12,581 nt of DNA. It comes from Lachnospiraceae bacterium. Its GTDB lineage: Bacteria > Bacillota > Clostridia > Lachnospirales > Lachnospiraceae. A program made the translations under genes and the position numbers. Of this stretch, positions 6,552-12,581 are shown piece after piece (positions within the stretch are counted from its first letter, which is position 1; every line of letters begins with the position of its first letter). The notes beneath the pieces are model-generated. The model was not told the origin of the DNA. It searched no databases and saw only the letters and a list, made by a program, of their open reading frames with translations. The stretch is taken from the NCBI GenBank assembly GCA_009787745.1, contig WQST01000051.1:1-12581 (forward strand), in the 5' to 3' direction.

Positions 6552-7412
6552 TTACCCATATTTATTAACATTATATAAAGTTCCCATAAGTTGCATTATC
6601 GACACGCAGATCTCGCTAAACTCAATATTATTCGCATAATCATATTCTTTACGGTATTCATCCCATAATACAAGCATTTTCGAACTTGTTTGGATGTTTC
6701 CGATTATTTCTTGATGACGCATCAAAATAGAAGAACTGCCACGCTTGCGAGCTGTTTTCTCCAGTGCTTTTCGCAAAATCGGCATATTACAATCAGTGTC
6801 GTGAAACTTATGCAGAGCATATATATCGTAAAAATCCCTCATCCTCGTGTTAGCAATGTTGCGCGATAACAATGTTTCTAATTTCTCTGCCAGTATTGTT
6901 TCCAGATTATATGCAAGAATCGATATTGATCTATCGTCAAACATTAACTTGAAAGAATACGTAATTTCTTGTGGGGTAATTATATCACCTGTTGTTACAT
7001 CGACTTTTATTGGAATATTGAGCGGCGGATAACCGGCATTTAAATGGACACGCAAACCGGGATAATCATCTGCTTCTCTGATATCTGTAGTGCGTAACAC
7101 TTTAAAGCTAATATTATCTTCAACAACAATAGCGCAAATTTCTTCAAATATTTTGAGTATAGATTCATGGTTAAGAGGAAATCCTTTAATAGTAGTATCC
7201 ACATCCATCGTCGCTCTTGAGCCAAGTCCGACTATTGCAGCAATAAGAAATCCACCTTTTAAGATGAAATTTTTCTGATATATTGAAAGCGAAATACGTT
7301 CGAGCAGACGTTCCATCATATAGTTCTGCATAACAAGTTGCGCAGATATTTGACTTTCAGCAGCTTTTATTTTAATCAGATCTTTTAACTGCATCGGATT
7401 TTTTGTAATCAA
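6552..7412 (-). CDS. abiEii: AbiEii-type nucleotidyltransferase toxin of a type IV toxin-antitoxin system
   Basis: The protein has 286 residues, normal for the family. Nucleotidyltransferase motifs in order: KGG at 52-54, then R66-x-T68-x-D70-x-D72 (the metal-binding DxD); Asp138 in KVDVTTGD as a likely third carboxylate; and the AbiEii-specific helix with E176-K177, R184, T189-R190, D193 and D196 (RMRDFYDIYAL). Known: AbiEii/MenA-type enzymes transfer nucleotides to RNA, tRNA acceptor ends for MenA homologues, and stop growth; AbiE pairs can abort phage infection. Start: TTG at 7412 is chosen because GGAGG (7424-7420, inside the antitoxin gene) lies exactly seven bases upstream; the next ATG (7394) is too far. 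The TTG overlaps the antitoxin TGA (TTGA), giving coupled and probably modest expression. All key residues are present, so it looks intact. Confidence 0.9.
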   Translation of the reverse strand: MITKNPMQLKDLIKIKAAESQISAQLVMQNYMMERLLERISLSIYQKNFILKGGFLIAAIVGLGSRATMDVDTTIKGFPLNHESILKIFEEICAIVVEDNISFKVLRTTDIREADDYPGLRVHLNAGYPPLNIPIKVDVTTGDIITPQEITYSFKLMFDDRSISILAYNLETILAEKLETLLSRNIANTRMRDFYDIYALHKFHDTDCNMPILRKALEKTARKRGSSSILMRHQEIIGNIQTSSKMLVLWDEYRKEYDYANNIEFSEICVSIMQLMGTLYNVNKYG

Positions 7413-8002
7413 AGTAAAACCTCCATATATCGGAGTATTTTTGCCATAACATGAAGACGCTCGGCATATTCAATAAGTTTTGACATATCTTTATCCTTAG
7501 ATTCAACATAGATTTTCATTGCTTGATTAACAAGCTGAACATCTAAAGCGTTATTTCCTCTCACGATATCACACAAGGTTCTTTCAATATCATAGACGCG
7601 AAGCATGTTCCCACTTAGTGATGGCTTTTCTGTAGTACCTAGATTGTATATATCGGAGGTGACATATTTCGCCTTTATGTTATGTTTTTTTAAGCCTTTT
7701 GCATTATATCCGTGTGGGAAAGTCAATGTGTATACCTGCGGTGTCCGGTCAGACATTCCATGCAAAAATAATGATGTTCCGTGTGAAAATATACCTTTTG
7801 CGTATCTGATTTGAAAAAAATACATATCATCATCCCATGTTTCGGGAAGAGCATATACTCCGCGCTCCACACGATTAATACGATTCGCAGCAACCAGTTC
7901 ACTTAAAGCGCGACGTTGAAACCCCGCGTTTGTAACTTGCGCTGAAGTTATAATTCCTTTATTCTGTTCAAGCATTTTTATAATAGATTCATGATCATTC
8001 AT
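7409..8002 (-). CDS. abiEi: AbiEi-type antitoxin and transcriptional autorepressor
   Basis: The protein has 197 residues. The N-terminus (about 1-52) is a winged helix-turn-helix: GIITSAQVTNAGFQRRAL followed by a basic segment and the wing ending in VERGVYALP. The rest (about 60-190) is the AbiEi C-terminal antitoxin region, with YAKGIFSHGTSLFLHG (67-82), LTFPHGYN and VYDIERTLCDIVR (136-148), all typical of the family. Known: in type IV systems the antitoxin does not bind the toxin stably but opposes its effect, and it represses its own operon through inverted repeats in the promoter. The ATG at 8002 is preceded by GGTGA with a four-base gap. It overlaps the toxin gene by four bases. A palindrome lies on its promoter. 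Gene and flanks look more AT-rich than the neighbours, consistent with acquisition by transfer, though no integrase or att site is seen. Confidence 0.87.
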   Translation of the reverse strand: MNDHESIIKMLEQNKGIITSAQVTNAGFQRRALSELVAANRINRVERGVYALPETWDDDMYFFQIRYAKGIFSHGTSLFLHGMSDRTPQVYTLTFPHGYNAKGLKKHNIKAKYVTSDIYNLGTTEKPSLSGNMLRVYDIERTLCDIVRGNNALDVQLVNQAMKIYVESKDKDMSKLIEYAERLHVMAKILRYMEVLL

Positions 8003-8033
8003 TAGTTCACCATCCCGCCGAACATTTGCACTT

Positions 8034-8050
8034 CACATTGTAACATAGTG
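8034..8050 (-). promoter_or_regulatory. candidate AbiEi operator (imperfect palindrome)
   Basis: The 17-base sequence CACATTGTAACATAGTG is an imperfect palindrome of the form CAC-2-TGTtACA-2-GTG when read on the minus strand. It covers the predicted -10 region about 32-48 bases before the antitoxin ATG. Position and symmetry fit autorepression by AbiEi, but no binding data can be read from sequence. Confidence 0.4.
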
Positions 8051-8076
8051 TAGTATATTTGTTCAAGAGGTGTCAA
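8037..8076 (-). promoter_or_regulatory. abiE promoter region with two overlapping candidate hexamer pairs
   Basis: Minus strand: a perfect TTGACA (8076-8071) pairs over 18 bases with TACACT (8052-8047); TTGAAC (8066-8061) pairs over 18 bases with TACAAT (8042-8037). Either would start transcription 30-40 bases before the antitoxin ATG. Both -10 boxes fall within or against the palindrome at 8034-8050. Confidence 0.5.
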
Positions 8077-8106
8077 ACAAAATTTAGAATATTTATTAAG
8101 ATTCAA

Positions 8107-8233
8107 GTTTACAATGGCAAAAAATTAAAAATGAAATTATGAATGATTGCTAATATTTATTGCGGTATTCAGGTAATGTCATAAATGTACTTAGTGACCG
8201 CTGCGTTCTCCGCCGAACGATGGTTTACAATGG
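8107..8233. repeat. 11-bp direct repeat GTTTACAATGG
   Basis: Identical copies lie at 8107-8117 and 8223-8233, 116 bases apart. The second is inside the loop of the palindrome at 8194-8273; the first is in the plain AT-rich spacer. They could be remnants of an insertion or duplication, or chance in AT-rich DNA. Confidence 0.4.
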
Positions 8234-8279
8234 ATAAATCATGCTCACACGCGGAGAAAACGCAGCGGTTCACACCGCT
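8194..8279 (-). repeat. long imperfect palindrome with a competing terminator-like hairpin after the GH94 gene
   Basis: Two arms pair: 8197-8207 with 8259-8269 (11 bp, perfect) and 8208-8213 with 8251-8256 (6 bp, perfect), with a two-base bulge (8257-8258). Three more outer pairs form (8194-8196 with 8271-8273) after a single bulged base. The 37-base loop itself can fold (ATGATTTA against TAAACCAT on the transcript, seven of eight pairs). In addition 8264-8269 can pair with 8274-8279 (AGCGGT-GTGA-ACCGCT, a GNRA loop), followed in the transcript by GCGTTTTCTC. Because the middle element is shared, the small and the large hairpin exclude each other. It lies five bases past the GH94 stop. It may be a terminator or 3' stabiliser, a dispersed palindromic repeat, or a switching element. 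No reading frame is present. Confidence 0.65.
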
Positions 8280-8283
8280 AAAA

Positions 8284-10671
8284 TTACATTTCAACTAAAA
8301 CTATATTTTCATCTTCCAAAATAGATTCTTCAATCAAAAATCCCGATATCACTACCCCATTAACGGTTATAGATTTAACGCCGCTCTGCGCTCCGTCAGG
8401 ATTATTGACTGTTATGGTCAATTTTTTGCCGCGGAACATTTTGACCATCTCGAAACTTTTCCAATCGGAGGGAATTGACGGGTTTATCACTAAACCTTTG
8501 ATTTCGGGACGGAGCCCTAAGATGCCTTCGACGGTGCCGACCATAACTGTTGACGCGGTTCCTGTCAGCCAGTGGACATGGGCTCTTCCTGCGAAGGGGG
8601 ACTGCTTGCCTTCGATGAATTGACCGTGGACATACGGTTCGAGGACGCGTTTTTCGGCTTGGTCGTTCATATAGGCGGGGGCGGCCTCTTTCCAGTATTC
8701 GAAGGCGCGGTCGCCGCGTCCTAACAATGATTCCGCGAGAATCGCCCAGCCTTGGGGCTGTGAAAAAATCCCCGCATTTTCTTTGACGCCCAAATTAAAG
8801 CATTTCATTAAGGCGCCGTCGAAAGCATGGTCTTGATAAGCAGGATACATGACCATGACTCCGTAAGGGGTGTTTAACTCGCGGTATACGCTGTCCATTG
8901 ATGAAATCGCTTGCTCTTTCGTTGAAAAGCCTGAAATAATGCCCCATGATTGGGGATTAAGCCACATTGACGCTTCCTTGTCACTTTTTTGTCCGATGAC
9001 CGCGCCGTCTTCTTTGAAGCCGCGAATCCAGCGGTCGCCGTCCCAGCACTCGTTGTTAAAGATGCCGGATAATTTAGCGGCTATTTCATCAAGGTATTTT
9101 ATATAATCGGTATCATTTTTTTCTTCGGCATAAATTTTTAGTAATTTTACGGCATAGTAAAGTTGGAAAGCAACGAAGGTAGATTCGCCTTTTTTGCCCA
9201 GCCGCAGGCAATCGTTCCAGTCGGCATGAAGCCCTGCGGGCATTCCGTGATTCCCGAGATTATTCATGGAAAAATCGATTGCGCGCTTTAGATGGTCATA
9301 AACGGTTCCTGATTCGCCGTTATTAGCATAAGAAATGACTTCGTCCAAGAAGCTTACTTTTCCCGTTTCGGAGATATATTTGTAAATCGTCGGGAAAAGC
9401 CAAAGGGCATCGTCGGCGCGGTAGCTGGGGTGCCCTGTTTCTTTGCCGTAGGAGTCGTCGTCAGGGGTGTTTTCATGCCCGGCATTGTGGTGATATTTGA
9501 CCAAAGGAAGACCTGCGCCATTAGTGACCTGAGCGGAAAGCATGAAGCGAATCATATCGGAGGCCATTTCCGGGTCAAGGTGGATAATGCCTTGGATATC
9601 CTGAACGGTGTCGCGGTAGCCGAAGCCGTTGCGTTGACCGCAGTATTGGAAAGAAGCGGCACGGGACCAAGTAAAGGTGATAAAGCATTGGTAGGAATTC
9701 CAGACGTTAACCATATTGTTAAAGTTGTCGTCGGGGGTTTTAACGGTGAGATTTTCAAGCTTGGTATGCCAGTAGGACTTAAGTTCCGCCAGCTCCTTGT
9801 CGCAGAGGTCTTTTGTTTGGTTGTAGGCGGCGATAATGGTTTTCGCTTCGTCTTCGGGTTTCGCGCCCAAAATATAGATAAATTCCTTCGTTTCCCCCGC
9901 CTTAAGAGTGATGTCCGATTGGAGCGCACCACAGGAGTTTCCGCAGTAATTTAAGCTGTCCTTCAGACCTGATTCGATTCCTTTGGGATTGTGATAGCCG
10001 CGGTTGGTTCCGACGAAGACATCGCGGTCGCCGCAATAATTGGATACTTCCGCACCTGCTAAACCAAAGAAGCGTTCCCTGCCCGGGTCTTTAAAGTTTT
10101 CATTATATACTTGTCTGATAAAGTTATCTTTGAAGTAGGTTCTGCTGATAAAAAGGGTGTATTGCAAATTGACCTGATCTTGCTCGTAGTATGGCTCATT
10201 CGTAAATTCTACATACCCTGTTACGGCTAATTTGCGGTCTTTTTGGTCATTATTGGTTACTTTCGTGCGCCAGACCTCATAGGTCTTGCCTTTCGGGACG
10301 TAGTAGAGGGATTCGGTCTTTATTTGGGTGTATTCAGATGAAATGGTGGTGTAAGAAGTACCGTGGCGGCATTCGGATTTATAGGTATCGAGGGGTTTTC
10401 CGACGGGCATCCATGATGCCGACCAGTAATCATCGGTTTCTAAATCGCGAATGTAAGTGTAGCGGCCGGGTTGGTCGCCTGTGACGGAGTTAAAGCGGTA
10501 GCGGATGAGACGCCCGCCGGCGCCTGATTTGACAAAGCTGTAACCGCCTGCGTTATTGGAGATGATTGCGCCATATTCGGGGGAGCCTAAGTAGTTAGCC
10601 CATGCGGATGGGGTGTCGGGGTTGGTGATCACGTATTCTTTGTTCTTTTCGTCGAAAAAGCCGTAGTTCAT
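8284..10671 (-). CDS. GH94 disaccharide phosphorylase, cellobiose-phosphorylase type
   Basis: The protein has 795 residues, normal for cellobiose and chitobiose phosphorylases (about 800), and no signal peptide, so it is cytoplasmic. It starts with GFFDEKNKEYVIT and TPSAWANYLGSPEYG, the family N-terminus. Domains: beta-sandwich (1-270), helical linker, (alpha/alpha)6 barrel (about 311-715), C-terminal beta domain. Seen: GQRNGFGYRDTVQD (345-358) with Arg347 as a likely phosphate ligand, DWNDC (484-488) with Asp487 as the probable general acid, and HWLTGTAS (700-707). Known reaction: beta-glycoside plus phosphate gives alpha-sugar 1-phosphate plus sugar, saving ATP. Odd: the phosphate-binding His of characterised enzymes aligns with Gln638 in GIFSQPQGW. 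The exact sugar (cellobiose, cellobionate, chitobiose, laminaribiose) cannot be decided here. AGGAGG lies six bases before the ATG. It is monocistronic from its own promoter. Confidence 0.95.
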   Translation of the reverse strand: MNYGFFDEKNKEYVITNPDTPSAWANYLGSPEYGAIISNNAGGYSFVKSGAGGRLIRYRFNSVTGDQPGRYTYIRDLETDDYWSASWMPVGKPLDTYKSECRHGTSYTTISSEYTQIKTESLYYVPKGKTYEVWRTKVTNNDQKDRKLAVTGYVEFTNEPYYEQDQVNLQYTLFISRTYFKDNFIRQVYNENFKDPGRERFFGLAGAEVSNYCGDRDVFVGTNRGYHNPKGIESGLKDSLNYCGNSCGALQSDITLKAGETKEFIYILGAKPEDEAKTIIAAYNQTKDLCDKELAELKSYWHTKLENLTVKTPDDNFNNMVNVWNSYQCFITFTWSRAASFQYCGQRNGFGYRDTVQDIQGIIHLDPEMASDMIRFMLSAQVTNGAGLPLVKYHHNAGHENTPDDDSYGKETGHPSYRADDALWLFPTIYKYISETGKVSFLDEVISYANNGESGTVYDHLKRAIDFSMNNLGNHGMPAGLHADWNDCLRLGKKGESTFVAFQLYYAVKLLKIYAEEKNDTDYIKYLDEIAAKLSGIFNNECWDGDRWIRGFKEDGAVIGQKSDKEASMWLNPQSWGIISGFSTKEQAISSMDSVYRELNTPYGVMVMYPAYQDHAFDGALMKCFNLGVKENAGIFSQPQGWAILAESLLGRGDRAFEYWKEAAPAYMNDQAEKRVLEPYVHGQFIEGKQSPFAGRAHVHWLTGTASTVMVGTVEGILGLRPEIKGLVINPSIPSDWKSFEMVKMFRGKKLTITVNNPDGAQSGVKSITVNGVVISGFLIEESILEDENIVLVEM

Positions 10672-10715
10672 TTAAGACCTCCTAAAGGATAAAAAAATGG
10701 ACGATTTGCCTTATA

Positions 10716-10744
10716 ATTGTAGCACTTAATCGTTTACTTTACAA
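10716..10744 (-). promoter_or_regulatory. promoter of the GH94 phosphorylase gene
   Basis: Minus strand: TTGTAA (10744-10739), 17-base spacer, TACAAT (10721-10716). Transcription would start near 10709, giving a leader of about 38 bases with AGGAGG at 10683-10678. It begins right at the end of the HAAS gene, so GH94 can be expressed independently. Confidence 0.55.
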
Positions 10745-10749
10745 GTGCT
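10721..10749 (-). promoter_or_regulatory. candidate operator: 7-bp inverted repeat framing the GH94 promoter spacer
   Basis: AGCACTT and AAGTGCT (10743-10749 and 10721-10727) are perfect inverted repeats separated by 15 bases, centres 22 bases apart (about two helical turns). One arm abuts the -35 box and the other the -10 box. It could be bound by a dimeric sugar-responsive regulator. As RNA it would be only a weak hairpin. Confidence 0.35.
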
Positions 10750-11749
10750 ATCGACTGCGATTTTTGGCGGTTTGGTCCTTGTAGGTTTGGTATGCGGCAT
10801 CAATGGTGCTGATGAGGGCAATTAAAACCAAGATAGCCCCGAAAAATATTCTTAAGTTGCTGCCGTCTAATTGTATTAGGCTAATCGCAAAATCGTTCAT
10901 ACTGTCTTCGATGTAGGGGGTGACGGCTTTAATCATATCGGGGTTAAATAAATCCTGCCAGCTAAGAACATAAAATGCAATTCCGACCCAAATAATATTG
11001 TAAACTGTATTCATCATAAGTAACGGTACATTCCAATGACCGTAATAAATTTTGAAAGCAGAGACCATGACGGAAATCATCGCCGTAATCAACATATATG
11101 GGATTATGCGATATAAAGCCTCCATGGTGAAAGGATTAATCACTTCTGAATTTCTGACAAAGACGAAAAACCATTCGTCTCTGATAATCATGAGAATGAT
11201 TATCAGGGTAAAAAATACCGTCACGATGATTTCAACAATCGAAGACGTTTTGGATAATGAAGTTTTCTTCACTTCCGGTTTCTTGGGTAAATCATTAACC
11301 GTCCAAGTCTCGGCATTAATATTTACATGGTCGGCAATCGCAAAACCGAGCGTTATCCAGAATGCGGCTTGTAAAGCACCGCTGACGGCATTTTCGAGAA
11401 TCGCGCCGATAAATTTTCCGATTGTAAATGAAGCGGGGTCAAAAATAGCGGCAAGTGCAGCAACTCCCGCTAAAACAGCGGCAACAATGGGAACTACTAA
11501 TTTAAGGACGCTAATATACATATCAAACATCGCAGGTGAAATAAGGTAGCGGGGTTTGGCGCGATATTTTTCAGCCATAAGACGGGGTTCGCCAAGCTTA
11601 GTAAGGACGTCGATTATCTGCTGTTCATCTGCCTGATCGGGCAGCATATCCATTATACCGGCTTCAAGTTCGCGGTTTACTTCCTCACGGTCATTCTCCG
11701 AAAGTCTTCTGGTTACATCATAAATATAGCGTTCAATTAAATGATTCAT
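10748..11749 (-). CDS. HAAS-domain membrane protein, partner of the PadR regulator
   Basis: The protein has 333 residues. The first 65 form the helical HAAS-type domain: NHLIERYIYDVTRRLSEN, an acidic ELEAGIMDML helix, then DVLTKLGEPRLMAEKYR. This domain is typically encoded directly behind PadR genes and is thought to communicate with PadR. About six hydrophobic helices follow (near 79-103, 118-140, 170-190, 213-233, 241-263, 300-318) with a charged cytoplasmic loop at 154-168. No catalytic motif is recognised. Start: an in-frame GTG at 11770 is possible, but its codons contain the AGGAGG (11763-11758) that serves the ATG at 11749 eight bases on, so 11749 is chosen. It overlaps the padR end by 17 bases. 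Inferred: it senses membrane state or a ligand and modulates PadR. The transported or sensed molecule is unknown. Confidence 0.8.
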   Translation of the reverse strand: MNHLIERYIYDVTRRLSENDREEVNRELEAGIMDMLPDQADEQQIIDVLTKLGEPRLMAEKYRAKPRYLISPAMFDMYISVLKLVVPIVAAVLAGVAALAAIFDPASFTIGKFIGAILENAVSGALQAAFWITLGFAIADHVNINAETWTVNDLPKKPEVKKTSLSKTSSIVEIIVTVFFTLIIILMIIRDEWFFVFVRNSEVINPFTMEALYRIIPYMLITAMISVMVSAFKIYYGHWNVPLLMMNTVYNIIWVGIAFYVLSWQDLFNPDMIKAVTPYIEDSMNDFAISLIQLDGSNLRIFFGAILVLIALISTIDAAYQTYKDQTAKNRSR

Positions 11750-12095
11750 TAGAATTTCCTCCTTCTTCACTCACAAATTTACTCATTTGCTGCGATAAGC
11801 ACCGCCACTCTTCTTTTAGTTTTACTAAGAGGGATTCACCGCGGCCGCTTAGGATGTAGTATTTACGCGGACGGCTTTCGCTTACATCCCATTCGCTTTT
11901 GAGCAGTTCTTGTGTTTCTAGGCGTCTTAGTAACGGGTAGAGGGTGTTGGCTTCAATGCGGATGCCTTGGTTTTCCATGTCTTGCAAGAGTGAGTAGCCG
12001 TATCTGGCCTCTTTTGCCAAGCAAAGAACCGCTAATACAAGTGTGCCGCGCCGCAGGTCGGTTATGAGGTTTTGGAGCAGTTCGTCGTCTTTCAT
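11733..12095 (-). CDS. PadR-family transcriptional repressor
   Basis: This 120-residue protein is a short PadR of the classic type. It has a winged helix with RRGTLVLAVLCLAKEARYGYSLL (15-37), recognition region GIRIEANTLYPLLRRLET and the wing SESRPRKYYILSGRGESLL, then a single C-terminal dimerisation helix. Known: PadR dimers repress nearby genes, including their own, and release DNA when bound by phenolics, drugs or other hydrophobic ligands. The ATG at 12095 follows GAAAGG with a ten-base gap. The HAAS gene overlaps its last codons, so the two are translated together. A palindrome between its -35 and -10 boxes is a likely self-operator. Its targets probably include the HAAS gene; regulation of the GH94 gene is possible but unsupported, since that promoter carries a different repeat. 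Confidence 0.95.
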   Translation of the reverse strand: MKDDELLQNLITDLRRGTLVLAVLCLAKEARYGYSLLQDMENQGIRIEANTLYPLLRRLETQELLKSEWDVSESRPRKYYILSGRGESLLVKLKEEWRCLSQQMSKFVSEEGGNSNESFN

Positions 12096-12153
12096 ATGGC
12101 GGATACCTTTCTTGTGGTGTCGGGTACGGGTGGGGATTATTATTGTTGATTAT

Positions 12154-12183
12154 ATTATAATGTATGTCACACAGTATTGTCAA
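12154..12183 (-). promoter_or_regulatory. consensus promoter of the padR-HAAS operon
   Basis: Minus strand: perfect TTGACA (12183-12178), 18-base spacer, perfect TATAAT (12159-12154); a second TATAAT overlaps five bases downstream. Start near 12147, leader about 52 bases. Such a strong promoter fits a gene held down by its own repressor. Confidence 0.75.
12161..12173 (-). promoter_or_regulatory. candidate PadR operator
   Basis: TGTATGTCACACA is an imperfect palindrome (TGT-x-TG-w-CA-x-ACA) sitting in the spacer between the -35 and -10 boxes of the padR promoter, where a bound dimer would block RNA polymerase. It resembles the TGT/ACA-flanked sites known for several PadR proteins. Confidence 0.45.
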
Positions 12184-12233
12184 TAGTGAATTATTTATTT
12201 TTTGCAAAGATTAGGATGCCGGCAAAACACAAT

Positions 12234-12247
12234 GGCGATTCTTCGCC
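12234..12247 (-). terminator. possible second hairpin behind clpB
   Basis: GGCGA-AGAA-TCGCC forms a 5-bp stem with a 4-base loop, followed on the transcript by ATTGTGTTTTG. It lies about 22 bases after the main terminator and may back it up. The stem is short. Confidence 0.35.
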
Positions 12248-12259
12248 TGCTTCCTTCTG

Positions 12260-12288
12260 AATAATAAACGGGCGGCATATTGCCGCCC
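12260..12288 (-). terminator. intrinsic terminator of clpB
   Basis: GGGCGGC-AATAT-GCCGCCC is a perfect 7-bp GC-only stem, eight bases after the clpB stop, followed on the minus strand by GTTTATTATT. This is a good rho-independent terminator that separates clpB from the padR unit. Confidence 0.85.
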
Positions 12289-12295
12289 ATAATGG

Positions 12296-12581
12296 TTAGA
12301 TTATCTTTGCTGTCAGTCCTTCGGAATTTGTGTCGATTATGATTGTATCGCCGCTTTTTATATCGCCTGAGAGAATTAATTTCGCCGATAGGGTCTCAAC
12401 ATGCTTTTGCAGATATCGTTTAAGCGGTCTTGCGCCGTATGTTGCGTCGTATGCTTGTTCGATAATATAGTTTTTGACCTCATCAGTCAAAGTAATTTTT
12501 AAGTCGCGGTCGCTTAACCTTTTATTTATATCGACAATTATCAGATCAATAATCCCGCCGATATCCTCTTTCTTTAGCGGC
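12296..12581 (-). CDS. clpB: ClpB disaggregase, C-terminal fragment (cut by right edge)
   Basis: The frame is open from the right edge to TAA at 12298-12296, showing the last 94 residues. It begins PLKKEDIGGIIDLII, continues KRLSDRDLKITLTDEVK, and contains YDATYGARPLKRYLQKHVE followed by LILSGDIKSGDTIIID. This is the D2-small (C-terminal) domain of ClpB, including the sensor-2 GARPLKR arginine. Known: ClpB is a hexameric AAA+ ATPase that pulls proteins out of aggregates together with DnaK. ClpC and ClpX end differently; the short tail after VD fits ClpB. The N-domain, D1 and most of D2 lie outside the window, so integrity cannot be judged. Confidence 0.94.
   Translation of the reverse strand, partial: PLKKEDIGGIIDLIIVDINKRLSDRDLKITLTDEVKNYIIEQAYDATYGARPLKRYLQKHVETLSAKLILSGDIKSGDTIIIDTNSEGLTAKII

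Noticed and set aside
6541..6555. Hairpin GTAAG-5-CTTAC at the AbiEii stop as a terminator
   Set aside because: The stem is only five AT-rich pairs and includes the last coding bases. The T-tract is broken, so I do not call it.
7392..7394. ATG at 7394 as the AbiEii start
   Set aside because: The GGAGG would be 25 bases away, whereas the TTG at 7412 has seven-base spacing and the typical overlap with the antitoxin stop.
8194..8279. CRISPR repeats or a MITE
   Set aside because: There is only one palindrome and no repeated spacer-repeat units, so it is not CRISPR. No target-site duplication or transposase is seen, so a MITE cannot be claimed without other copies.
9430..9954. Plus-strand open frame of 174 codons inside the GH94 gene
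   Set aside because: It is antisense to a well-conserved region of the phosphorylase, has no ribosome binding site and its product matches no family I recognise. It is a shadow of the real gene.
11052..11549. Plus-strand open frame of 165 codons opposite the HAAS protein gene
   Set aside because: It is antisense to membrane-helix codons, which readily leave long open frames. There is no promoter or ribosome binding site.
11750..11770. GTG at 11770 as the HAAS protein start
   Set aside because: The codons after it are the AGGAGG site for the ATG at 11749, which has ideal spacing and begins the conserved domain.
11953..12207. Minus-strand open frame overlapping the padR start and promoter
   Set aside because: It runs through the padR promoter and operator, has low-complexity Asn/Pro/Arg-rich content and no ribosome binding site. 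The overlapping PadR protein is unmistakable.
12296..12490. A separate small protein of 64 residues at the right edge
   Set aside because: The frame continues open to the window edge with conserved ClpB sequence upstream of that Met, so it is the tail of ClpB.

Overview
All twelve genes lie on the minus strand, so transcription runs from the right edge to the left edge. Moderate base composition, strong AGGAGG-type ribosome binding sites, a PadR/HAAS regulatory pair, a GH94 disaccharide phosphorylase and DltB/DltC-like genes suggest a Gram-positive Bacillota bacterium, probably an uncultured Clostridia-like lineage. This is inferred from gene content; no rRNA or other phylogenetic marker lies in the window. 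The first gene (clpB) and the last gene (MBOAT) are cut by the window edges.

Right part, 12581 to 10672: the C-terminal end of ClpB is followed by a clear intrinsic terminator. A near-consensus promoter with an overlapping palindrome then drives a PadR-family repressor, which overlaps a six-helix membrane protein with an N-terminal HAAS domain. This is a standard PadR plus membrane-partner regulatory unit. A separate promoter, framed by a 7-bp inverted repeat, precedes a GH94 phosphorylase of the cellobiose-phosphorylase type (10671 to 8284).

Middle part, 8283 to 6552: a 281-bp intergenic stretch holds an unusual long palindrome with a competing small hairpin just after the GH94 stop. The rest of that stretch (about 8083 to 8193) is AT-rich and I see no gene in it. 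Next comes a two-gene type IV AbiE toxin-antitoxin system, antitoxin first, with a candidate operator over its promoter and a TTG-started toxin.

Left part, 6459 to 1: a secreted or membrane-anchored transglutaminase-like protein with duplicated Ig-like modules appears to start at the first base of its transcript (leaderless). It is followed by an Asp/Glu racemase family protein. A new promoter then starts what looks like a four-gene operon: a two-TM chemoreceptor with almost no extracytoplasmic loop; a response regulator whose N-terminal half resembles a histidine-phosphotransfer domain without its histidine; a small acyl carrier protein; and an MBOAT O-acyltransferase. The last three genes each overlap the next by one base (TAATG). 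Translation of a signalling protein is therefore probably tied to that of an acyl carrier and a membrane acyltransferase. This is the most interesting arrangement in the window. The working model, which is inference, is a DltC/DltB-like envelope or exopolymer acylation machine under direct two-component or chemoreceptor control. An adenylating enzyme and a DltD-like partner would be expected beyond the left edge. No gene-free stretch exceeds 300 bases.
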